From positions 124,001 through 188,000 of the forward strand of contig CATOTH010000004.1 of NCBI GenBank assembly GCA_951813065.1: 64,000 nt of DNA. The letters are read 5' to 3'. The notes beneath the pieces are model-generated. The model was given only the letters and a program-made list of their open reading frames with translations. It made no database searches and was not told the DNA's origin. This document shows positions 56,258-64,000 of this stretch, piece after piece. How positions within the stretch are numbered: position 1 is the stretch's first letter; every line of letters begins with the position of its first letter. A program made the position numbers and the translations under genes. Origin of the DNA: an uncultured Bryobacterales bacterium. GTDB lineage: Bacteria > Acidobacteriota > Terriglobia > Bryobacterales > UBA6623.

Positions 56258-56965
56258 ATGCAAACACAGCGGCGTATCGTCTTCAAGCTTTCCGGCGAGA
56301 TGCTTGCCGCTCCCGAGGGGACCGGCATTGACCTCGGGAAGCTGGCGTGGATCGCCGACGAGATCAAGTCCGCCCATGAAACCGGGTGCCAGGTCGCCTT
56401 CGTAGTGGGTGCAGGCAATTTCGTCCGGGGTTCCCAACTGGCTGAGAGCGGAGTTGGGCGGGCAACGGCGGACTATATGGGCATGCTCGGGACGGTGATC
56501 AACGCGCTTGCCCTCGGCGATTCGCTTGCAAGGCGGGGCGTTTCCGTGCGGGTGATGAGCGCCATCTCGATGGAGCCGGCGGCAGAGTCCTATGAACGAG
56601 CGGCGGCGGTCGCTGCCTTGGAGCGGGGCGAGGTTGTGGTGTTTGCCGCTGGCACGGGCAATCCGTATTTCACGACGGACACAGCGGCCTCCCTGCGAGC
56701 GGTCGAAGTGGACGCGGACCTGCTCGCGAAGGCGACCAAGGTTGACGGGGTTTTCGACAAGGACCCGGAGGTCCATCCCGACGCCAAAGTCTACAAGAGC
56801 GTGTCTTACGATCAGGTCTTGGCGGAACGGCTCGGCGTGATGGACGCGACTGCCGTGGCGATGTGCAGGGATCACCAGTTGCCCGTGCTGGTATTCCGGC
56901 TGGGCGCCGATGGAGGTCTGGAGCGAGTGGCGGCGGGCGAGGCTCCCGGGACGCTCATGGCGTAG
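56258..56965 (+). CDS. pyrH: UMP kinase
   Basis: A 235-residue hexameric kinase forming UDP from UMP. RRIVFKLSGEMLAAPEG, FVVGAGNFVRGSQLAESGVGRATADYMGMLGTVINALAL, VFAAGTGNPYFTTDTAASLRAVEV and ATKVDGVFDKDPEVHPDAK are diagnostic. It lies in the rpsB-tsf-pyrH-frr block, 115 bp after tsf. TATGAT at 56237-56242 could be its own -10 with a short leader. Confidence 0.97.
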   Translation: MQTQRRIVFKLSGEMLAAPEGTGIDLGKLAWIADEIKSAHETGCQVAFVVGAGNFVRGSQLAESGVGRATADYMGMLGTVINALALGDSLARRGVSVRVMSAISMEPAAESYERAAAVAALERGEVVVFAAGTGNPYFTTDTAASLRAVEVDADLLAKATKVDGVFDKDPEVHPDAKVYKSVSYDQVLAERLGVMDATAVAMCRDHQLPVLVFRLGADGGLERVAAGEAPGTLMA

Positions 56966-56991
56966 GCTGTTTCTTAGGGAGTTCGATCCAC

Positions 56992-57573
56992 ATGACGCAC
57001 ATTCACGGCGAAACGGTCGATGAAGTTAAAGCCGAGGCGCAAGTTCGGATGGGGAAGGCCGTCGCCGACCTGAGTCGTTCGATGGCGACAATCCGAACCG
57101 GCCGCGCCTCGATCGCCCTGCTTGATCCGATCAAGGTCGACTATTACGGCACTCCCACGCCTCTGAGCCAGATGGCGACGTTGTCAACGCCCAATTCCAC
57201 CTCGTTGGCGATCCAGCCGTGGGATGTGTCGCAGATCGTGGCGATCGAGAAGGCGATTCGTGCTTCGGATCTCGGAATCAACCCGACCAACGACGGCAAG
57301 ATTGTCCGCCTAACAATCCCGGCACTGACCCAGGAGCGTCGCAAGGAACTCGTGAGGCTGCTGCACAAGGTGGTCGAGCAGCATCGCGTCGGCGTGCGCA
57401 ATATCCGTCGCGATGCGAATGAAGCCATCAAGCGTCTGGAGAAAGCCAAGGCAATCTCCGAAGACGAACACCGGCGCGGGCACGACGAAATGCAGAAGAT
57501 CACTGATGCCTGTATTCGGGAAATCAACGAAGCCGGGGAAGTCAAGGAAAAGGAAATCCTCGAGATCGGGTAG
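56992..57573 (+). CDS. frr: Ribosome recycling factor
   Basis: A 193-residue protein that splits post-termination ribosomes with EF-G. Start is ATG 56992 with AGGGAG upstream. MGKAVADLSRSMATIRTGRASIALLDPIKVDYYGTPTPLSQMA and IRASDLGINPTNDGKIVRLTIPALTQERRKELVR (here split for brevity) and RNIRRDANEAIKRLEK are diagnostic. The genes that often follow, uppS and cdsA, are replaced here by thiE. Confidence 0.97.
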   Translation: MTHIHGETVDEVKAEAQVRMGKAVADLSRSMATIRTGRASIALLDPIKVDYYGTPTPLSQMATLSTPNSTSLAIQPWDVSQIVAIEKAIRASDLGINPTNDGKIVRLTIPALTQERRKELVRLLHKVVEQHRVGVRNIRRDANEAIKRLEKAKAISEDEHRRGHDEMQKITDACIREINEAGEVKEKEILEIG

Positions 57574-57617
57574 ATGGCCGGGCAGTGCGTCCCAGCCAAT
57601 CAGCAGGGCGCGTAGCG

Positions 57618-58277
57618 ATGAAGGGTATCCCCGATAGCTCGCCGTCCGGCGTGAACCGGATTCTCGCCGATTTTCCGCGCCTCTACCCGATCATCGACAC
57701 CGCGTATCTCGAATCAGCTGGCATCAGCGTGCAACGCATGGCAGCGGCGATTGCCGCAGCGGACGGAGTCCGCATCGCCCAATACCGGCACAAGGGGTCA
57801 TTCACCCGCGCTCGATACGAGGAGGCGCAGGCCGTTGCGTCGATCCTCCGCGGTCGGCAAGTCTGCTTCGTGATGAACGACCGTGCTGATATTGCCATGG
57901 CTCTCGAGGCGGACGGCCTCCACGTGGGGCAAACGGATCTCCCACCCAGCGTTGTCCGAGAGCTGGTTGGCGACGGGATGCTCCTGGGATACTCGACCCA
58001 CAACCGCGACCAGTTGACGGACGTCGAATGCCAATGGGCCGACTACCTGGCGATCGGTCCGGCCTTCGGCACTGCCAGCAAGCCGGACCCCGACCCCACT
58101 GTAGGCTTGGAAGGGATTGCCGCGGCGAGGGCCTTGGTTGCCAAGCCGCTCGTCGCCATCGGCGGAATCACGCTGGGAAACGCAGTTGGCGCGTTCGAGG
58201 CAGGCGCCGACAGTGTCGCGATGATCTCCGGGGTCTCGCCTTCGAACCTTCCCATGTGGGTCGACTTGGCGAGCTAA
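57618..58277 (+). CDS. thiE: Thiamine-phosphate synthase
   Basis: A 219-residue TIM-barrel enzyme that joins HMP-pyrophosphate with the thiazole phosphate to form thiamine phosphate. Start ATG 57618. RLYPIIDTAYLE, QYRHKGSFTRARYEEAQ, CFVMNDRADIAMALEADGLHVGQTDL, LLGYSTHNRDQL, WADYLAIGPAFGTASKPDPDPTVGL and LVAIGGITLGNAVGAFEAGADSVAMISG are family motifs; GYSTHN replaces the more usual GxSxH. No TPP riboswitch and no other thi gene is visible. Confidence 0.93.
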   Translation: MKGIPDSSPSGVNRILADFPRLYPIIDTAYLESAGISVQRMAAAIAAADGVRIAQYRHKGSFTRARYEEAQAVASILRGRQVCFVMNDRADIAMALEADGLHVGQTDLPPSVVRELVGDGMLLGYSTHNRDQLTDVECQWADYLAIGPAFGTASKPDPDPTVGLEGIAAARALVAKPLVAIGGITLGNAVGAFEAGADSVAMISGVSPSNLPMWVDLAS

Positions 58278-58412
58278 CTTCCCAGCGCCGGGCCATGCAG
58301 GGGATGGGCTGTAGCCCCAGGGCCTGCGCCACGATTCGGAATCGGACCCGAAGGCAGGCAGTAAGATGGGAAGTTCGTCCGGGAGGCACGCAGCCGGCCC
58401 GGAGAGCGTTAC

Positions 58413-61061
58413 ATGTCGGGTGGCGAAATTCGAGAGCAGTTCCTGAGCTTCTTCGAGTCGAAAGGGCATCGAAGAGTTCCCAGTTCCTCTCTGGTTCCCG
58501 CCCGCGACCCGACCTTGCTATTTGCCAACGCGGGGATGAACCAGTTCAAGGACACGTTCCTCGGCACCGAGGAACGCGGCTACTTGCGAGCGACCTCTTC
58601 CCAGAAGTGCGTCCGGGCGGGTGGCAAGCACAACGATCTCGAGAATGTCGGCCGCACGAGGCGGCACCACACGTTCTTCGAGATGCTCGGCAACTTCTCC
58701 TTCGGGGACTATTTCAAGGAAGACGCGATCCGCTTCGCCTGGGAGCTGATCACCGAGGTCTACGGGCTTCCCAAGGACCGCCTGTTGGTCACTGTGTTTC
58801 GTGACGACGACGATGCGGCGCGGCTATGGACAAGCGTGGCTGGCGTACCTCCCGATCGCGTCTTTCGCTGCGACGAGAAGGACAACTTCTGGCAGATGGG
58901 CGACACGGGCCCCTGCGGCCCGTGCTCGGAGATCTTCTTTGACTATGGGCCGGAAGGGCTCGAACCAGACGAGGCTGACGACCCGTTCCCGGCCGATGTC
59001 TCGCGCTATGTCGAGATTTGGAATCTCGTCTTCATGCAGTTCGATCGGGATGCGGACGGCAACCTGCATCCGCTTCCGAAGCCTTCTATCGACACCGGCA
59101 TGGGACTCGAGCGCACGGCTGCCGTGCTGCAAGGGAAGCTCTCGAATTTCGACACCGACCTGTTCCTGCCGATCATCGAGCGCGCCGGAGGGATGCTGGA
59201 CATCGAGTACGGCGCGCGGAAGGAGACCGACACGGTCCTGCGGATCGTCGCCGATCACAGCCGCGCAGCCACGTTTCTGGTGCACGACAACGTCATGCCC
59301 GCCAACGAGGGCAGGGGATACGTCCTTCGGAAGATCATCCGTCGCGCGTTGCGCCATGCCCGCCTGGCCGGCTTCGAAGGCCTGTTCTTCCACGACTTGG
59401 TTGGATTCGTCGCAGACCGCATGGGCGGTGCCTATCCGGAGCTGCAGGACTCGGTCGGCCGGGTCGCGCGGATCGTCAAGGACGAGGAGCAGCGCTATGA
59501 GCGCAGCTTCGCCCTCGCGGAACGCGAATTCGAGGCGGCCCTCGAGCGGGTCGAGAACGGCACACTGCCAGGTTCGTCCGTATTTCGTTTGTACGACACG
59601 TTCGGACTGTCGCTTGACGAGCAGCAGGAAATGGCCGGCGAGCGCGGATTGGCACTTGACCTGGCGGGCTTCGATCGTGAAATGGAACGCCAGCGCTCAC
59701 GGGCGCGTTCGAGTTGGAAGGGCGGCGCTCGGGCTGGTTCGGAGGCAGACCCGGCATTGACCGAGATCAGCAACCAAGGCGGCACGGAGTTCGTGGGGTA
59801 TGACCGGACACGAGACAGCGACTTGAAGGTGATCGCCCTGATTCAGGATGGCAAGTCTGTTCGTGAAGTCTCTGCCGGCGAGCGGGCGGAGATCGTGCTC
59901 GACCACACTCCGTTCTACGCGGAATCGGGCGGTCAGGTAGGTGACCGCGGAGCGTTGCTGCGAGGATCGGCGGAAGTCGCCCGCGTCCTTGACGTGCAGG
60001 CCCCGATTCGCGGGATCGCCGTTCATAGCGCCGAGTTCTCGCAAGCTGTCGCTGTGGGCGACAGCTTGCAGGGAGAGGTGGATGCGGCCTTGCGTGATGC
60101 GTCGAGGCGCAACCACACCGCCACGCACTTGCTTCATGCCGCCTTGCGTAAGGTGCTGGGCACACATGTCAAGCAGGCTGGCAGTGTTGTTGCGCCGGAC
60201 CGGTTGCGGTTCGACGTGACGCACTACGCCGCGATCGAACCCGGCCAGCTAGAGGAAGTCGAAACCCTCGTGAACGAGCACGTCTTGGTCGACACCCCGG
60301 TGCTGACGGAGATCAGGGACCTCGATGAAGCCGTGCGGGGCGGAGCGATGGCTCTGTTTGGAGAGAAGTACCTTGATCGGGTCAGGGTTGTCAGCGTCGG
60401 TGACTTCAGCACGGAACTCTGCGGGGGCACCCATGTGGCCCGGACAGGCGAGATCGGCGTCTTCAAGATCGTGGCCGAGACCAGCATTGCTGCGGGCGTT
60501 CGCCGGCTCGAGGCCCTGACAGGTTTCGGCGCCCTGCGCCAGTACCGCACAGCATCGCAGGAGGTTCAGCGCGCCGCGCTCATGCTCAAGGTACGCGAGC
60601 GCGGTCTTGTCGCGGCCGTGGAGAAGCTCCTTGCCGAGCGTCGCAAGCAGGAGAAGGAAATCGACGCCCTCAAGTCCAAGCTGGCCCGTTCGGGCGTCGC
60701 CGATCTGGCCGCGCGGGCGCGGGAGATCGACGGTATGCGGGTGTTGGCGGCCAGATTGGACGATGCGGATCGCGGCCAGTTGCGTTCGCTTGCCGACGCA
60801 CTGCGCCAGAAGCTCGGTTCGGGGCTTGTCGTGCTGGGCACCGTCACGGAAGGGCGCGTTGCGCTGGTCGCGGCTGCAACCAAGGATGTGGCTGGCAAGA
60901 AGGTGCATGCGGGGCAGGTGATCCGTTCCGTTGCGCAGTCAGTTGGTGGCAGCGGCGGCGGACGTCCGGACATGGCCGAGGCGGGCGGCAAGAACCCGGA
61001 CGCGCTTGGCGACGCGTTGGAGAGCGTCTACAGCCTTGTGAGCAAAGGCGGCACCGGGTAG
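58413..61061 (+). CDS. alaS: Alanyl-tRNA synthetase
   Basis: An 882-residue class II aminoacyl-tRNA synthetase. IREQFLSFFESKGHRRVPSSSLVP and DPTLLFANAGMNQFKD start the catalytic domain; QKCVRAGGKHNDLENVGRT and HTFFEMLGNFSFGDYFKEDAI follow. The editing domain has RRNHTATHLLHAALR and CGGTHVARTGEIG zinc-site residues. The C-Ala domain ends SVGGSGGGRPDMAEAGGKN. Length matches E. coli (876). No T-box leader is visible. Confidence 0.98.
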   Translation: MSGGEIREQFLSFFESKGHRRVPSSSLVPARDPTLLFANAGMNQFKDTFLGTEERGYLRATSSQKCVRAGGKHNDLENVGRTRRHHTFFEMLGNFSFGDYFKEDAIRFAWELITEVYGLPKDRLLVTVFRDDDDAARLWTSVAGVPPDRVFRCDEKDNFWQMGDTGPCGPCSEIFFDYGPEGLEPDEADDPFPADVSRYVEIWNLVFMQFDRDADGNLHPLPKPSIDTGMGLERTAAVLQGKLSNFDTDLFLPIIERAGGMLDIEYGARKETDTVLRIVADHSRAATFLVHDNVMPANEGRGYVLRKIIRRALRHARLAGFEGLFFHDLVGFVADRMGGAYPELQDSVGRVARIVKDEEQRYERSFALAEREFEAALERVENGTLPGSSVFRLYDTFGLSLDEQQEMAGERGLALDLAGFDREMERQRSRARSSWKGGARAGSEADPALTEISNQGGTEFVGYDRTRDSDLKVIALIQDGKSVREVSAGERAEIVLDHTPFYAESGGQVGDRGALLRGSAEVARVLDVQAPIRGIAVHSAEFSQAVAVGDSLQGEVDAALRDASRRNHTATHLLHAALRKVLGTHVKQAGSVVAPDRLRFDVTHYAAIEPGQLEEVETLVNEHVLVDTPVLTEIRDLDEAVRGGAMALFGEKYLDRVRVVSVGDFSTELCGGTHVARTGEIGVFKIVAETSIAAGVRRLEALTGFGALRQYRTASQEVQRAALMLKVRERGLVAAVEKLLAERRKQEKEIDALKSKLARSGVADLAARAREIDGMRVLAARLDDADRGQLRSLADALRQKLGSGLVVLGTVTEGRVALVAAATKDVAGKKVHAGQVIRSVAQSVGGSGGGRPDMAEAGGKNPDALGDALESVYSLVSKGGTG

Positions 61062-61082
61062 ACCGCGGCAGTCTTCGCAGAC

Positions 61083-61793
61083 CTACCTACGTCGTGGGCG
61101 GCTCGGCCTCATTTCAACCCGGCTCGCCAAGTTCCGAGTTGGTGTCTTGATCAGGTGCATCGCTGTTGAAGCGACTGCGGCCGGGTCCAGCTTCCAGTCG
61201 GCATTCTCGGTCCCGGAACTGAATTCGGTCTGCACGCTCCCCGGCATGATCGTGCTGACCCGGATGTTGTCGTGCCGCAGGTCGAGCATCACCGCCTCGG
61301 TGAAGCCGGCAAGGCCAAACTTGGAGGCGTTGTACGCCGCGCCCGTGGCGAACGGATGCTTGCCAGCCAAGCTGCCGATGTTCAGGATGAAACCGCCACC
61401 GCGCCGCTTCATGCGCGGAACGGCCAACCGTGAGAAGTAGAAAGGCCCGCTCAGATTGGTTTGGATGACATCGTCCCAGTCTTGCGGGCTCAATTCGTCC
61501 ATCGGCGCGAATCGGCCGATGCCGGCGTTATTCACCAGGATGTCCACGCCGGATAGCTCGCGGTCGACAAAGCCGAAGAATCTCTCGGCTTCGTTCCACC
61601 GGCCAACGTCGCAGCGCTGTCCGACAATGCGGCCTAGACCCTGCAGGTCGGCTAGGGCCGACTGTACGGACCCCTCGCTGCGTCCGCAAATCGCGACTTC
61701 GGCACCCTCTGACAGCAGCGCCTCAGCAATGGCTCGACCGATGCCGCGGCTGCCCCCGGTGACGATCGCAGACTTCCCACCTAGGTCGATCAT
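61083..61793 (-). CDS. Short-chain dehydrogenase/reductase
   Basis: A 236-residue SDR starting at ATG 61793 (MIDLGGKSAIVTGGSRGIG) or, 51 bases upstream, at ATG 61844. The NAD(P) loop is TGGSRGIG, NNAG is in VDILVNNAGIGRFAPMD, the catalytic serine is in ILNIGSLAGK, and YxxxK is YNASK. The closing segment ends in RPSRPRRR. Such SDRs reduce 3-oxoacyl-ACP or other ketones; the substrate is not assigned. It is divergently transcribed from the GAF-like gene. Confidence 0.88.
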   Translation of the reverse strand: MIDLGGKSAIVTGGSRGIGRAIAEALLSEGAEVAICGRSEGSVQSALADLQGLGRIVGQRCDVGRWNEAERFFGFVDRELSGVDILVNNAGIGRFAPMDELSPQDWDDVIQTNLSGPFYFSRLAVPRMKRRGGGFILNIGSLAGKHPFATGAAYNASKFGLAGFTEAVMLDLRHDNIRVSTIMPGSVQTEFSSGTENADWKLDPAAVASTAMHLIKTPTRNLASRVEMRPSRPRRR

Positions 61794-61864
61794 GGCATTC
61801 GAGACGGTGCCCACGGGCACGGTCCGAAGGCCTCGCCGTGCCATGCCGAGAGGGTCGTCTTCGA

Positions 61865-61870
61865 TACAAT
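61865..61870 (+). promoter_or_regulatory. -10 box of GAF-like gene, overlapping a divergent -10
   Basis: TACAAT at 61865-61870 is followed by eight bases and GTG 61879. On the opposite strand the same bases read TATTGT, a possible -10 for the divergent SDR gene (ATG 61844), so the two genes may share a back-to-back promoter. Confidence 0.45.
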
Positions 61871-61878
61871 AACATTGC

Positions 61879-62547
61879 GTGACCTGTGCCGATCCCAATC
61901 ACTTCCCGGACGAGAATCAGTTGCGCTCGGTGGGTGATCGGATCGAGTCCCTGTGCCAAGATCACGCCTCTAGCTTGGGTGCCGAAATTACCCGCATTGC
62001 GGACGCCGAACTAGCGCGTGTAACGGAGGAGCTCGCAGCCGAGGGAGAGGCGCGATTGGACGGGCTGGCCGCTGCGATTCGGAAGATTCGCGAGGCTGCG
62101 GAGCCGGTTGGCGTACTCACTGAGCTCGTCGAAGCCGCGCCGCTATTTTGCAATCGCGCCGCGCTATTGCTCCATCGAGAAGGACGCGTGGTCGGCTTCC
62201 GTGCTGCCGGGCCGGGCGAACACCCCGATGTCGATAGCATGAAGGATCTGTCCCTGGAGTGCTCTGCGGCACCCGCAATCGCCCACGCGGTCCAGAGCCG
62301 CGACACCGTGATCACCCAGAGCCCTCCCGACAACCTGTCTGCCGAAGTGGCGCAGCGATTCGGATACGCCGACGAGCAGGAGGTCCGCGTGCATCCCGTT
62401 GTCCTGCGGAACACGGTCGTGGCGGTGCTGCTTGTCGATGGTGAGCCTGTCCGGGGGGCCGCGATCGAGGCGATGACTCTTGCGGCCGAAGCGTGGATCG
62501 AAGCATTGGGTTCGCGTACGGTACGAAAGGGCGAGGAGCATGACTAG
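61879..62547 (+). CDS. GAF-like domain protein, function unknown
   Basis: A 222-residue cytosolic protein starting at GTG 61879. A helical/coiled-coil N-terminal third (IESLCQDHASSLGAEITRIAD) is followed by a segment that looks GAF-like: VLTELVEAAPLFCNRAALLLHREGRVVGFRAAG and VLRNTVVAVLLVDGEPV. A function cannot be named; similar acidobacterial proteins carry a GAF domain plus a short helix tail. It overlaps the downstream lytic transglycosylase gene by eight bases, so the two are likely coupled. Confidence 0.65.
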   Translation: MTCADPNHFPDENQLRSVGDRIESLCQDHASSLGAEITRIADAELARVTEELAAEGEARLDGLAAAIRKIREAAEPVGVLTELVEAAPLFCNRAALLLHREGRVVGFRAAGPGEHPDVDSMKDLSLECSAAPAIAHAVQSRDTVITQSPPDNLSAEVAQRFGYADEQEVRVHPVVLRNTVVAVLLVDGEPVRGAAIEAMTLAAEAWIEALGSRTVRKGEEHD

Positions 62548-64000
62548 CGCGGATGTTTCCGCGCCAGCTCGCGCACGACGGCTGTGGGCCGGTGTCATTG
62601 GAGTGGGAACTGCCTGCTTGGGCTGGTTCGTGCTGGCCGCAACCGCGTTGGCATCCACCCCGGCGGCGGCGGTCGAAATCTCCTCCGAGCTCAAGGAACT
62701 CAGTCGGCGGATCGCCGCGAACCGCTCCGCGGCGAACTTCGAATCGCTTCAGGTGTTCGCCAACCGGGCGTCCGGCACAGAGAAGGCGTTTGCGCGATAT
62801 GCCATCGGGATGGCGCGGTACGAAGAGAAGGACTATGCGGAAGCCGAGAAAGTGCTGTCGGAGGTGATTGGCAGTCTCGGTCTTCTGGACCACTATGCCG
62901 CCTACTACCGTGTGCGCTGTATTGTGCTCTCGGAGGACTTCGAGAGGGCGCTGGGTCCGCTGGAGAGGTTCGGCAGTCAGCATCCGGACAGCCGCTTCCG
63001 TCCCGCAGTGGAACGTCTGCGAGTTGAGAGCCTGCTTCGATTGCGGGAATGGGACCGCGTACGCCCGCTCGTCGCTCAGGAGCGGAGTCCCTTGGACGAA
63101 CCCGTGCGCCTGTACCTGGCTGGCCGGGTGGAGCACCTCGAAGGGAATCTCAAGGCAGCCGTCAGTCTGTATCGCCAAGCGTACTACCGATTTCCGTTGA
63201 GCGATCAAGCGGATGCATCCGAGGCCCAGCTTGACCGCTTGCGCAGTCGTATGGGCAAGGCATACCCGCTAGCGCCGGCGCCCTGGCGTTTGGAGCGGGC
63301 CCAGAAACTGCATGTCGCTCGTAGCTTCGAGAGAGCGTCTGCCGAGTTTGCCCGGGCGTTGGCCGCTGGGCTGCAGGGTGCCGAGCGCGAGCTGGCAGTT
63401 GTGCGCAAGGCAGCGTCCGACTATTCGCATCGCAGGACATCGTCGGCCTACAGCTCCCTGGCCAAGTTGCGCCCCAGGGACCCCGAACTGGGTGCCGAAA
63501 GGCTGTACTGGCTAACAGCCCTGGAGCGCCGCTTGGGTCTGGTTGGACCCATGTTGTCCAGTGTCGAGAAGCTGTCCAAGCAGCATGCCGCCTCGCCGTG
63601 GTATGAGGAGGCGCTCCTTTCGGTCGGGAACTACTACTACCTGAAGGACGATCGGAGGGAGTATCCACGGTGGTTCCGGCGCCTGGCCCAAGCGTTTCCC
63701 ACGGGAAAGCATGCGCCTTACGCTCATTGGAAGGTCTGTTGGCGCGAGTGGCTGGATGACGGGCGTGACCGCGGACGGTTGTTCGTCGAGCATCTCAGGC
63801 GCTTCCCCGCCGCGCCCACTGCGGCAGGGGCTCTCTACTGGCTGGGTCGGCTTCGCGAGGAAGAGGGCCGCCCGCTTGAAGCGCAATCTTACTATCGGGC
63901 TGTCACGGATGCGTTTCCTCACTATTACTACGGAGTGCTCGCAGGCAAGCGGCTTGCCGGAAATGCCGTTGCGGCACCCCAAGAGATCGTCAACCGCTTG
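62540..64000 (+). CDS. Lytic murein transglycosylase (Slt-like), 3' truncated by window end
   Basis: The frame from ATG 62540 (GAGGAG ribosome binding site) is open for 487 codons to the end of the window. An N-terminal TM/signal segment (LWAGVIGVGTACLGWFVLAATAL) precedes a long alpha-superhelix of TPR-like repeats (LDHYAAYYRVRCIVLSEDFE, VRLYLAGRVEHLEGNLKAAV, FPHYYYGVLAGKRLAGNAV). The phrase YYYGVLAGKRLA is typical of the doughnut U-domain of Slt70-type enzymes just before the catalytic SLT domain, which must lie beyond the window. It would cleave peptidoglycan to 1,6-anhydro-muropeptides in the periplasm. It overlaps the GAF-like gene by eight bases. Confidence 0.8.
   Translation, partial: MTSADVSAPARARRLWAGVIGVGTACLGWFVLAATALASTPAAAVEISSELKELSRRIAANRSAANFESLQVFANRASGTEKAFARYAIGMARYEEKDYAEAEKVLSEVIGSLGLLDHYAAYYRVRCIVLSEDFERALGPLERFGSQHPDSRFRPAVERLRVESLLRLREWDRVRPLVAQERSPLDEPVRLYLAGRVEHLEGNLKAAVSLYRQAYYRFPLSDQADASEAQLDRLRSRMGKAYPLAPAPWRLERAQKLHVARSFERASAEFARALAAGLQGAERELAVVRKAASDYSHRRTSSAYSSLAKLRPRDPELGAERLYWLTALERRLGLVGPMLSSVEKLSKQHAASPWYEEALLSVGNYYYLKDDRREYPRWFRRLAQAFPTGKHAPYAHWKVCWREWLDDGRDRGRLFVEHLRRFPAAPTAAGALYWLGRLREEEGRPLEAQSYYRAVTDAFPHYYYGVLAGKRLAGNAVAAPQEIVNRL

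Noticed and set aside
57574-58412. TPP riboswitch before thiE or T-box before alaS
   Set aside because: The spacers are short (44 and 135 bp) and I see none of the conserved elements.

Overview
The window is GC-rich (roughly 60-65% by eye) bacterial chromosome. Its content fits an Acidobacteriota heterotroph, most likely of the Solibacteres/Bryobacterales type: two large Oar-like TonB-dependent receptors with carboxypeptidase-regulatory N-domains, CRTAC1/ASPIC-UnbV and FG-GAP proteins beside multihaem cytochromes, a DUF6807 protein, a NIPSNAP protein, sulfatases with a true formylglycine-generating enzyme, and a Gram-negative division/envelope gene set. The taxonomic call is inference from gene content; no rRNA gene is present.

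Layout. 1-6.2 kb: a translationally coupled trio of an ASPIC/UnbV protein (cut by the window edge), a membrane pentahaem cytochrome with TPRs, and a CRTAC1 FG-GAP lipoprotein-like protein. 6.2-8.9 kb (minus): acyl-CoA dehydrogenase, zincin-like metallopeptidase, DUF6807 protein. 9.3-16.2 kb: HU-like protein, RibD/DHFR-like reductase, an Oar-like receptor with a palindromic operator, then pepP-accB-accC. 16.2-18.2 kb (minus): phosphopantetheinyl transferase and MscS channel. 18.47-18.77 kb: a 305-bp decayed IS/MITE. 18.8-27.9 kb: sulfatase, dienelactone hydrolase, parvulin, FGE coupled to a small pentahaem cytochrome, dxr-rseP-skp and a small membrane protein. 28.0-28.7 kb (minus): sugar isomerase-like TIM barrel.

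29.0-45.7 kb holds a nearly complete dcw cluster in canonical order (mraZ, rsmH, ftsL, ftsI, murE, murF, mraY, murD, ftsW, murG, murC, ftsQ, ftsA, ftsZ), mostly linked by 4-bp stop/start overlaps, headed by a promoter and a 10-bp-phased MraZ box. It lacks murB and ddl. 45.8-48.4 kb: NIPSNAP protein and a second sulfatase with an atypical CxTxR active-site motif. 48.5-53.6 kb (minus): a 1130-residue Oar-like receptor with promoter and UUCG-loop terminator, and a TPR lipoprotein. 53.7-61.1 kb: rplM-rpsI, rpsB-tsf-pyrH-frr, thiE, alaS. 61.1-64.0 kb: SDR, GAF-like protein and a lytic transglycosylase running off the end.

How the genes work together: FGE can mature the sulfatases; the TonB receptors, sulfatases and hydrolases suggest scavenging of complex organic matter; the dcw, accBC, dxr, rseP/skp and ribosomal blocks are the housekeeping core. 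The less expected signals are a perfect 22-bp hairpin inside ftsL, a recurrent TAGAAT box 6-7 nt before start codons (leaderless genes), a metal-regulator-like palindrome before the first receptor, the decayed IS, and the cytochrome/beta-propeller operon.
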